A stretch of 64,000 nucleotides of DNA, taken from Drosophila pseudoobscura (lineage: Eukaryota > Arthropoda > Insecta > Diptera > Drosophilidae). Made by a program: the position numbers and the translations under genes. This document shows, in pieces, positions 12,201 through 20,957 of the stretch. Under the pieces are notes generated by a model. That model saw only the letters and a list, made by a program, of their open reading frames with translations, did not search any database and had not been told where the DNA came from. The DNA is taken from assembly GCF_009870125.1 (NCBI RefSeq), contig NC_046681.1:24822001-24886000 (forward strand), given 5' to 3'. The stretch's first letter is position 1. The number at the start of each line of letters is the position of its first letter.

Positions 12201-13080
12201 TTGGCCAGCACCAGGTCGTCGGACATCTTCTGGGTCTCCTGCAGCACGTTGTCCTTCTCGGAGAGCAGCTGGTTCAGCTCCTCGGTGAGCGAGACCACGT
12301 TCTTCGTCTCCTTGGACAGCAGCACCTTCAGCGTCTGGTTCTCATCGCCGCGCTCCCGATAGTAGTTGCGCTCCTTCTCCAGCTCAATGTACGACTTCTT
12401 GTACTTCTCCCGCTCCACCACCAGCATGCTGCGCTCCTTCTTCAACTCCGCCAGCTTGTCGCTGCAGCTGCCATCGCAGGAGGACGCTTTCCCGAAGTAA
12501 TACGGATTGCCGCCCGCACCCTGAGACGCTCCAGGTGCGCTGCCATTCTGGTTTTGGTTCTGGTTCTGGCTCTGGCTCTGCTGGCTCTGGTTCTCCAGCA
12601 GGATCAGCTTGCGCTTGAGCCGCGCACTCTCCTCCACCATGTCCGTGAACTTCTTGCTATCCGCCACGTAGTGCTCCTGGTAGAGATTGAGGTCGGTGGC
12701 CAGCTCCTCGCAGCGCCGCTTCGTGTGCGAGTGCTGCTGCCGTAGCGTACTCAGCTCCCGTACAGCCACCTCGTACTGCGACTGCAGCAGCTCGTACTTC
12801 TTTCCGTTCCCGTGCCCGCTGCCGGACACCCCCACAATGGCTGTGCTGTTGATGTTGACGTCCTTGGTGGGGCCGTTGTTGTTGGCCATATTGGCGGCCG
12901 TGGTGCTGCCGCTGGAGTTGGACGGCGGACGGAGTGTGTTGTCATAGCCCACATACTCTGAGCTTTCTTCTGCGGGAAAAACCAAGAATACAGCTATAGA
13001 AATCTTTACCAAGGGACCCACTCACCCTCTTGACTGCTCGTGCTGGTCAGCGAAAGATCTCCCGATGCCATCTTTGCCAT
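6234..13080 (-). CDS. Dlg5: Discs large 5 (Dlg5), MAGUK scaffold with four PDZ domains, SH3 and GUK
   Basis: Membrane-associated scaffold of cell junctions and polarity. Coding exons in gene order: 13080-13026, 12969-8749, 8685-8302, 7817-7563, 7499-7280, 7210-6972, 6915-6686, 6623-6407, 6337-6234. They total 5,925 nt, exactly 1,975 codons (1,974 aa). Start: the frame is closed by TAG in the upstream 5' exon, so ATG at 13078-13080 (MAKMASGDL) is the first in-frame Met. Domains: coiled coil (about 65-440), PDZ1 (about 445-535), PDZ2 (about 537-620), a long disordered region with poly-Gly, poly-Gln/His and Gly-Met runs (about 640-1330), PDZ3 (about 1340-1422), PDZ4 (about 1553-1638), SH3 (about 1640-1712), a basic hook, and GUK (about 1795-1974). 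The GUK lacks a Walker A loop, as is usual for catalytically dead MAGUK kinase domains. The intron at 6624-6685 uses a GC donor. Three introns (6338-6406, 7500-7562, 8686-8748) are multiples of three and stop-free. Confidence 0.95.
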
Positions 13081-15490
13081 CACAACATCTTTTGGACAAT
13101 GCTCAGCATATAGACGAAGCTGCGGGGGGGGGAAATCATTAAAAAAAGTTAATGCAATAAGATTTATTCTTGGACAAGCCTGACTAGCCTGAAAAAAAAC
13201 ATGCCGTGAATGAACTCGTGAATGAAAAAATGCATGTCGTGTGCATGACGAGCAGGTCATTCTCAGCCGGTACGCCCGTAAAACAACAACAAATAATTTC
13301 AACCCGAAAAACAATATATATAAAAAGCAAGATTTCTATATTCTATATGCTTTTCTTAGAAAAAAATACACCGGAAACTCGCATTCTCAAATTAGTATTT
13401 CGGTTTACTGCCCAATCGACGTTTATCGCTGACTGTACGAGTAGATCCCAGAATAGAAGACCTATGAACACCATAGGTCAGTAGCTGAATCGTTTGCTAT
13501 TTATAAATGTTTAATCTTTATCATTTGCTAACAATTATTCGAATTAGGGCCTTGAAAATTGTGCAAATGTTAAGACCCAAATCTAATCAAAGAAGATCAT
13601 TCTATACTCCATAAGTACAGGGTTCAATAAAAGGTCTTCAACCTTTAGTACATGTTCCCAAGTCTACGAAAAATAGTTCGTCATCTATTCGTATCTAGCA
13701 GATTTTTTTTATCAAACGAAAAGATAAAAAAGAAGAGTTCAAATACTACCAAAAAATTAGTAAAGTAAACCTTAAATGGTTCCCATGCAATCTCTACAGT
13801 CCTATTGTTTAAAAGAAGCCGAAAGCAATCGCTTAGCTGCATTAATTATGGCATGGCATGGCAGACATGGCTACTGGCTACTGCTCGCTCATGCCTCTCC
13901 ATGGGAGAGAGAAAAGCCCAAGTTATGGAAAACCAAAACTTTCACAATTTTTGTGAAACTGCGATTTTCACAAGTGAACAAATAAAATTTAAATACAGCC
14001 GCAAGAAAAAAGAAAGAAGAAAAGATATATTTAAAGATCGGTTATTTCTATAGGAGATACTATATGATACAGTATTTGGATTTTTTCGGTTTTTAATGGA
14101 TGGTTCAGGGTCGAGGCTTAAGATACCCTTAGATACTGATGGTTAATGCGACAGAAGCTTTAACGCTGGATGTAAAATCCAATTGGAAGGAATATCATTC
14201 CCCAATTTGAATGAATCTGTGGTATAAAGTGTGGGCTCCGCAGAATCCATTTACTACATGCAAGGGCATACACATCCACGGAAAACCGTGGTACGGTCAG
14301 ACGAGGCCCAGCCAGAAACTTCATTTCGGAGCTTTCAAGAGGTAGTTCCTATTACCTACCCCCCCGGTAAGGGGTTAATGAGTTCCGTTTCCACGATCGA
14401 GAGCGCGCTGCTGCTTGTTGCGAAAACGATAGATACTTATGAGAGGGTACGGGGTACGGCGTACGGGTATGTGTGGTAATTAAGCGAAATGTAAAAGAGC
14501 ATCGGGCAGCAGGCAGCAGGCAGGAGGCAGAAACTAAACCAAAGAATTAATTGAAGCAGCCAAGCAGAAAGCGTAAATTAATAGCAATACGAGTATATAT
14601 GTATGTATGTACATCTCATAGATACATATGTATGTACATCTATATATACATATACTACAGATGTATCTTTTAGATGTACAGATGTACATACATAGACACA
14701 TACGGGTAAAACAAGTTGCCCGAATGAGAGAGAAAGAGAAGCAAAAGCATCAGCGGAAAGAAAGAAAACGGAATTATATAAACTGCAAAACATAAGTATT
14801 TACTGTTGCTTACCTTCTAATCAACACTGTTGTTGTTGTTGGTGTTGGTATTGGTAGCACTGTTGTTTGTGCTTGTGTTGGTGTTGGCAGTGTAAACACA
14901 GTAATTGTGCAACGGAGGAGAGGAGGAGCAGGCCCAGACAGAACAACTCTGCTCTACGGCATGAATGATGGGGCCTGCACGTGCCGTATATCACTATTTT
15001 CTCGCACTAAACATCGGCCCAGAGACACAAAATATTATAGTTTTTCCACCGTCCAAATGGACATAAAATTCTGCTGCCACTGGCCTACACGCACGCAAAC
15101 GCAACAGCTGAACGGGGTGGGGGGAAACTCACAGAGAGAGAGTGAGTGAGAGAGAAAGGCGAAAGAGAGAGCTCCACCCCAACAGGCGCAACAGGCGAAT
15201 GATTGGGACTGCGACTGCGGCCCCGATTGAGACTGATGTTTTATGGATTTCACAAGCAGCGAATTTACTCCACTAGTTTCCCGGAAGCAAAGACGTGCGG
15301 GGAAGAAAGGTCAAACTCCAAATTGTAAGGACGGAATGAACACACACACTCGAAACGGTAACAAGGCTTGGCCGAAACACCACACATTCACTACGCGAAC
15401 GATGACGAATCTGCACCCGAAAACGTTAAATAAAAGCGAACAAAAACTAACAAAAAAAAAATAACTACACAATGCAAACGTCATGCAGTG
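13081..15490 (-). other. Dlg5: Dlg5 5' UTR exons and first intron
   Basis: The start-codon exon begins at 13119 (acceptor CCCCCCCCGCAG). The upstream intron spans 13120-14813, and its donor AGAAG|GTAAGC ends a non-coding first exon of about 14814-15490. Joining the exons gives an in-frame TAG shortly before the start methionine, so the first exon is untranslated. The intron is AT-rich with no convincing gene. GT-rich imperfect repeats lie at about 14829-14890. Confidence 0.6.
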
Positions 15491-15560
15491 TGACCGTATA
15501 AAAATAATCACACCCATGCAATGAAATACTGAAATCGGAAACCGATAAGAGGCTATCGAT
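15486..15560 (-). promoter_or_regulatory. Dlg5: Dlg5 core promoter: Ohler motif 1 plus DRE-like element
   Basis: On the minus strand CGGTCACACTG (15486-15496) is a perfect match to motif 1 (YGGTCACACTR), which sits at the start site of many TATA-less Drosophila housekeeping genes. About 60 bp upstream, TATCGAT (15554-15560) is the core of a DRE (7 of 8 consensus bases). This pairing and orientation fit initiation of Dlg5 near 15490. Confidence 0.65.
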
Positions 15561-15938
15561 CAGCTGATTTATAGTTCGATAAGCAAATTCAAAAATGCAA
15601 GAAAATAACATTATTTGGAACGCATTAAAAAAGAAAAGAAACGGGTTCGAGATATTTTTGTATTATTCAATTTGAATTTTTATTGAATTTGAATCGGCTA
15701 CTTGACCGCTTATAACTACCACCGAACAGCTAACGAGTAAAAACATCGATGTTTTTAGATTACATTAGAAACAATTATTTCCGAGCCAAATTTGAGGTTT
15801 ATAAAAAAATTATTTATAAAGAAGGCACATCATTTTAAGTTAAAGTGTCAATATTTTTCCATTTTTTTCCTTTTGCAATTAACAATTGCAATTGTATTAA
15901 AAGCCGTTGTGAAAAAGGTAGCCCCAATTTATCTGATT
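15561..15938. other. AT-rich intergenic stretch
   Basis: Sequence upstream of the Dlg5 promoter with poly-A and poly-T runs. I see no gene or known element here. Confidence 0.5.
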
Positions 15939-16242
15939 TCAAAAGTAAATCGGAAAACTTTGTAATAGTGATAATCGAAGCCTGGCTGAATAATTAATAA
16001 ATATAAGGTTTTGATCCGCCGTGCAGTCCTCTTGGCCGTCAAAGCGCCAGGAGGCTGATATAGTGTCCTTGTTCATGTCACTATACCTCGCCACTGGGGC
16101 CGCTGATAACACTCCATCCCGGCTGTCTATGGCGGGTATGCTATAGGCTATGTCAATGTCGAAGTGTCCAAAGCTGGACAGGAGGCTCACTTTGAGTCAT
16201 TTGCCACCGAACGTTTGATGCTGTGACTTCTGCTTTCGATCT
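15939..16242 (-). pseudogene. Broken ORF or gene remnant of unknown identity
   Basis: An acceptor-like TAACTTTTTCCAG ends at about 16243 on the minus strand. It is followed by a frame starting DRKQKSQHQTFGGK that meets a TGA (about 16197-16199), then runs open again for some 83 codons with balanced composition (for example FGHFDIDIAYSIPAIDSRD). The TGA could be a disabled TGG codon. I do not recognise the protein. A motif-1 promoter element at 16867-16877 has the right orientation for a minus-strand transcript through here. It may be a degraded gene, or a real exon read in a way I have not resolved. Confidence 0.3.
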
Positions 16243-16866
16243 GGAAAAAGTTAAAGAATGATCAGGGGATCTGCTAATCCGCCTTACAAAGTTGATTTAA
16301 TGATCGGGTCATAGTCCATGGCACGGCACATGTGTAATCGTATTTAGGAAGGCCAGAAATTCTTCAGTTACAAAGGTTCAGGGTCCGAAAAGCGGGGGAA
16401 GAATATTTTCTGGGGGCCGATAATCGAGCTCCTCTTCGCTGATCCTCTAGATCCATTCCCTATTAGTTGAAAAGCTGATCGTGCACTATTTACGTTCTTC
16501 GTGCCGACCTATTGAACAGATCCGTCTGCAAGATGCGCGTCATGATTTTTCTTTAGTCCAGCTGTGTTCGTAATCAAAAGAGTATATCTCATTTCGAAGG
16601 CAGTGAATCGATTTCTTTGAAATTTATGATTTCGAATCGTTTCTACAATATTTACATTTTGCTGCATTTTTTACATGACGACTAAACGCTAATGGTAACG
16701 GCTCCCAACTCGTTCCAAATGGGGGGCTGCAAGGCCGTTTCATTCAAATTCAAAATCCGCCTGCTGTGAAATTGCAGTGAAACAAGGTATGTTCGAATGG
16801 TATGTTGTCTGTTTTTTCCCATGAAAATTACGGCTCATTTTTTTCGTTGCAGGAGAGAGCAACAGT

Positions 16867-16877
16867 GTGACCGTCTA
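16867..16877 (-). promoter_or_regulatory. Second motif-1 core promoter element
   Basis: CGGTCACACTG on the minus strand matches YGGTCACACTR exactly, as at Dlg5. A minus-strand transcript starting here would run toward the broken ORF at 15.9-16.2 kb. A 32-codon ORF (MSRNFHGKKQ...) opens just downstream. No complete gene is evident. Confidence 0.4.
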
Positions 16878-17820
16878 ACCCTCCGAAATACCGCAAATAT
16901 ACCGATGAAAAACCAAACTTATCCCATTTAAGCGCCATTTATTTAAACAGTATAACAACTTGAGTTAAACCTCTAACCACACTGTATGGTTAGTGTTTAA
17001 ACCGCGAAAAATAATACTGTTTTGTAAATTATTTTTGTAGATCCATCCTATCCTTCCCCTTTACTTGCAAAAAAAAACCACGATATCTTCCACCTAAACT
17101 ATGCTGAACTACTTCAGTGAAGTTTATTTTAGTACAATCTGGTCGATAATGGGTTAATCGTTCTCTGTCCATGTATGGAAATCATATTCCTCGATTTTGA
17201 CCGACACCCCTAAAGAATAACTTTTCTACAAGATTGGCCAATTTTGAGGACGCCTTTCTATTGTATTGTTTATAAAATAATATTTAAGCAAAAAAGGTTA
17301 AAGCATAAAACGTAAATGAGCATAAAGTGAAACGTATGTATGTACATAAGTGAGCATGAAATGTTACGCTTATTTACTTTAATTAGTATTAAAACTCTGT
17401 TTTCCAAGCTGATTTAAATCATTACTAATTCAATTTACTATTTCAAATAGAGACTGTTTCGGAAATATGCACTTGTAAAAACAATAATGAAATCTAAAAT
17501 ATGAATGCTTCAATGCTAAAAGAGATCTTAGTTGGGAAACATTCCCCGATGGTAACCAAAGTTCTCTTAAAATTCTCGACCAACGTCGTACAAAGTCGCT
17601 CGATTTCTCGCTCTCCCCGCCGTCTAGCGAGGTGTATAGATCGCTCTCATCCTCCCACTCTTCCTCGCTATCTTCCTCCCACTCTTCCTCGCTGACTTCA
17701 TATGACAATTTATAGTGGATAATCAAATACTAAAAAAAAGTACGGAAGCACAAATTGAGACTTTAGGGATGTCAAAAAATTGTTAAAAACGAGTCAACGC
17801 AAAATTCACAAAAAACTGAA
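16878..17820. other. AT-rich intergenic sequence left of the inverted-repeat element
   Basis: Contains an imperfect copy (about 16974-16993) of the arm of the palindrome at 18053, with 15 shared bases (ACTGTATGGTTAGTG). A Glu-rich minus-strand ORF (17430-17726) depends on a short duplicated CCACTCTTCCTCGCT unit. I do not support it as a gene. Confidence 0.45.
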
Positions 17821-18010
17821 ACAAGCAATCCATGCCCCCAAAAACCCCAAATGTCAAATTCGATGTCGTATGAGACTGCTGGAAAAATATCAGTATAGTT
17901 CGGAGTGTCGGTAGTTAAACACATAAAAATAAAATTCTAAATTTCTAAATTTTGAAAAATATCTATTTCGGCTTTTTTTTTCAATTAGGTTTAAGAATAA
18001 AAGTGATTTG
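17821..18010 (+). repeat. Left terminal inverted repeat of the candidate element
   Basis: About 190 bp, matching the reverse complement of 20150-20344. Homology stops near the TTTTTTTT tract at about 18010, where the arms diverge. Confidence 0.75.
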
Positions 18011-18052
18011 TCTTTTTTTTAGTTTTTAAAGTTAAGCATAAAGTGAATAAGG

Positions 18053-18086
18053 TCACTAACCATACAGTATACTGTATGGTTAGTGA
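18053..18086. repeat. 34-bp perfect palindrome
   Basis: The half-site TCACTAACCATACAGTA is followed directly by its exact reverse complement with no spacer. It lies just inside the left inverted repeat. A 15-base half-site copy occurs about 1.1 kb to the left, outside the element. Confidence 0.95.
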
Positions 18087-18104
18087 TGAGATACAACATA
18101 ATAA

Positions 18105-19165
18105 TACTTCTCCAAGATACACATCTATTGATTGTTTAACAAGAGCCGCCAGCATAGAGTAAGCATAAATTTCGCTTTTAGGTTGAATAAATAGATACAA
18201 ATTTAACTTTTTTCTAGGTCCATATTCATAAATACCTGGCAAAAAAAAACTACAAAACTTACGGCTGTAAACTGTCGTGGCACAATGAGGTACAACACAC
18301 CCCTACACCCCTACACACCCCTACACACCCCTACATAAATACGGGAATGGATCTCAGGGCTCCGAGAAGACTCGCAAGTAGAACCAATACTTTGTTCGAC
18401 ACTGTAAGTATAAATGGTTTTAGGTTTGCCAAATTAGAATAAAATGTATCTTCTTTCTAGGATTCGGCTATCGGAAAATATAGACTGTGTTCATCGGGTA
18501 CAAGTTAAGCATAAAGTGAAAGTCGTAAAACATAATAATACTTCTCCAAGATACACAAGGCATAAAAATACTTCTCCAAGATACACATCTATTGATTGTT
18601 CAACAAGAGCCGCACGCAGAGAGTAAGCATAAATTTCGTTTTTAGGTTGAATAGATACAAATTTAACTTTTTTCTAGGTTCACATCATACATACCTGGCA
18701 AAAAAAAAAATACAAATCGTACGGCTGTAAACTGTGGCGGGCCAATGAGGTACAACACGGCTTCTTCGGATAGTTTTTCTACACAAACCTACATAAATAC
18801 GGGCACTCTACGTAAGCATAAATTTGGGTTTTAGGTTGAATAGATACAAATTTCACTTTTTTCTAGGTCCATATTTATAAATACCTGGCAAAAAAAAAAA
18901 ACTACAAAACTTACGGCTGTAAACTGTGGTGGCACAATCGGGTACAACACGGCTTCTTCGGATAGTTTTTTACACACCCCTACATAAATACGGGCAATCT
19001 GAGGGATCTGAGGGCCCCGAGAAGACTCGCAAGTAGAACCAATACTTTGTTCTGACACTGTAAGTATAAATGGTTTTAGGTTTCCCAAATTAGAATAAAA
19101 TGTATCTTCTTTATAGGATTCGGCTATCGGAAAATATAGACTGTGTTCATCGGGTACAAGATCTG
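18105..19165 (+). repeat. Tandem exon/intron-like modules (three A copies, two B copies)
   Basis: Module A recurs with its splice-like donor GTAAGCATAAAT at 18159, 18623 and 18812, each followed by a TTTTTTCTAG acceptor about 65 bp later and a shared exon-like block. Module B recurs with donor GTAAGTATAAATGG at 18404 and 19060, a TTCTTTCTAG or TTCTTTATAG acceptor, and a block beginning GATTCGGCTATCGG. The order is A-B-A-A-B. The copies carry indels and stops, so the segment is no longer a working gene, but the repeated splice signals suggest a former multi-exon gene that was partly duplicated. Confidence 0.7.
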
Positions 19166-19644
19166 ATGTGTGACTGGATAAAAATATCATATTTTGTTAC
19201 TAATAATTATATTACTCGTGATTATATTTTGATACTAAAGTACACAAAGATGTTTAATTATTTGACTGAACCAGAATGTGGTAGGACTCTAAAAGGGTCC
19301 AGCAAAATGCTGATTTGGATATCCCAATTCCCCGCTTGGAAAATGGACCCCAACTAAGAATTCTTTTAGATATACTCGCAGCTATATAAAATCCCCCGAG
19401 AGAAAGGTATTCAAGATTTCATCTTTAGTTTTACAGATATTTCCAATGCAAACATGTATTATTTAAATAAAAGAATTTGTACGTTGTTCCAACCAACTCT
19501 CAGCCAAGAGGTTTCCATGGGGAATAATAAGCTACAAGGTTCTACACTGCGTATCATACGAATCATCCTTCGTATACCCAAAGTATAGAACTAACTGGCC
19601 CATTCGCTATCAATAAAAATAATTAGACATCTGTGTGTATTCTA

Positions 19645-19750
19645 GTATCAAAATATAATAATTTTTAGTATCAAAATATAATAATTTTTAGTATCAAAAT
19701 ATAATAATTTGTAGTATCAAAATATAATCATTTTTAGTATCAAAATATAG
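19645..19750. repeat. 23-bp tandem array (about 4.6 copies)
   Basis: GTATCAAAATATAATAATTTTTA-type units start at 19645, 19668, 19691, 19714 and 19737, an exact 23-bp period with few substitutions. A related copy in the opposite orientation lies at about 19218-19243. The array overlaps the 3' end of the minus-strand coding-like segment described next. Confidence 0.95.
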
Positions 19751-20095
19751 AGTAAATAATGCAATGACTTCATACGCTCTTCATTAATCGACCAAAAGTG
19801 TGCCACTATTGGATTGAGAATAGTTTTTAATTTCCGATGTCTTTTCATATCTTGTGGCATCCATGTCACTCCAGGAAACGTGATTGTCAGACGATTGTCG
19901 AGCCGTGTAACATATGGTGATATCAGCCGCCTAGAAAAAGTTAAAATTTAAATAAACAAAAACTTTACCACCACAACACCATTTATGCTTACACTGTGTT
20001 CGATGTACCGCAAACCGAAAACAAACGTATACCTCTGTGTACGAGCGCAGTCGCTGACCCTGAGCACCGTTGTATCAAATGTTTCAAATGGTCCA
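19717..20095 (-). pseudogene. Two coding-like exons of unknown identity inside the element
   Basis: Minus-strand exon-like segments (20095-19993 and 19930-19717) flank a 62-bp GT-AG intron (GTAAGCATAAATGG ... TTTTTCTAG). Spliced, they stay open for about 105 codons, with a well-mixed composition (for example VRLISPYVTRLDNRLTITF, then MPQDMKRHRKLKTILNP), ending at TGA inside the 23-bp array. The donor context matches module B on the plus strand, and both end in a shared ILILK peptide, so these are inverted copies of one ancestral sequence. No family is recognised. It could be an element-encoded protein or a captured host gene fragment. Confidence 0.4.
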
Positions 20096-20149
20096 AATTA
20101 AATTTTTTTTTTTTTTCTTTAGTTCGTTTTTTGCTTTTTGTATAAAAAA

Positions 20150-20344
20150 AAATAATCACTTTATTCTTAAACCTAATTGAAAAAAAAACCGAAATAAATA
20201 TTCCTCGAAAAGTTGAATTTTTAAAATTTTATTTTTTTATGTTTTACTCCGCACGCTCCGGACTATACTGATATTTTTCCAGTATTCTCACACAACATCG
20301 AATTTGACATTTGGGGTTTTGTGGGGCATGGATTGCTTGCTTGT
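20150..20344 (-). repeat. Right terminal inverted repeat of the candidate element
   Basis: About 195 bp, the inverted partner of 17821-18010. The outer end reads, on the minus strand, ACAAGCAAGCAATCC against ACAAGCAATCC at the left end, a 4-bp difference. Confidence 0.75.
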
Positions 20345-20957
20345 AAATAATATGAAACAATACAATATGGATCAACTAATGCCAAAGAAGTGGGTTAACT
20401 CGTAAAATTTGGATGGAGTCCCTCGTGGACACGGTGGTGGAAGCGGATGTGCTCTGAGCTTTTTAAGAAACTTGAAGGGACTCCGATGACAGTAAGGATC
20501 TGGTAATGACCCGGTTTTTAATATCATATACAGGTGAATTCTCACAGATAGGGGCTATGGGAATATTTTTGCAATATTATCTTACTTTCTTCCAGTAATT
20601 AATGAGAGTATAGGGGAACAGTCCCCCTATATGGTATATTATTATACATTTGTATCATCATTAGTGTGTGCTCTGTGGCCCAGTAATGAATAAGTGCACT
20701 AGCCCTTGTTCTTGATAACATAACCGAATCTTATCATACAATGAAATGTGGTCGGGGCTATGTTTTCGGTCCCGTCCCGGAATCGCAACGGTCAAATAGC
20801 CAGTTCTATCAATTTATTTATTAGTCGAATTCAAGTGATTGCACCACCCCACCGTGCTCGAAGCTGCGACATCAGGTTCAATTGAAATCATTGGGCTGGC
20901 TGCTAAATTGAGCTTCAGTTGGGTTCCATTCGCGCTGTCGACCGGTCGCATCGCATC
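20345..20957. other. Intergenic region and Cyp28d promoter
   Basis: No gene seen. An initiator match TCAGTT at 20915-20920 lies about 40 bp before the P450 start codon and is the best candidate start site. No TATA box is obvious at the expected distance. Confidence 0.4.

Larger units (their letters stand above)
17821..20344. mobile_element. Candidate TIR transposon or foldback-like element, decayed
   Basis: The left segment 17821-18010 is an inverted copy of the right segment 20150-20344. Shared blocks, after reverse-complementing the right one, include CAAGCAATCCATGCCCC, CCCCAAATGTCAAATTCGAT, ACTGGAAAAATATCAGTATAG and CAATTAGGTTTAAGAATAAA. The arms are diverged by substitutions and small indels. 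The interior holds tandem exon/intron-like modules, a 34-bp palindrome, a 23-bp tandem array and spliced coding-like sequence on both strands. Long arms with a repeated interior are typical of foldback-like or Galileo/P-superfamily elements, but I could not match a family and did not identify a target-site duplication. No intact transposase is visible. Confidence 0.65.

Noticed and set aside
8861-12745. Long plus-strand open frames (357, 398 and 405 codons) opposite Dlg5
   Set aside because: They are antisense shadows of the GC-rich Dlg5 exon, with Leu/Val/Arg-skewed composition, no splice context and no recognisable domain.
17430-17726. Glu-rich minus-strand ORF
   Set aside because: Its acidic run comes from a short duplicated CT-rich unit; no homology recognised and no promoter or splice context.
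18831-19190. 119-codon minus-strand ORF in the repeat modules
   Set aside because: The splice-like signals of modules A and B work on the plus strand, and the minus frame runs across the putative introns.
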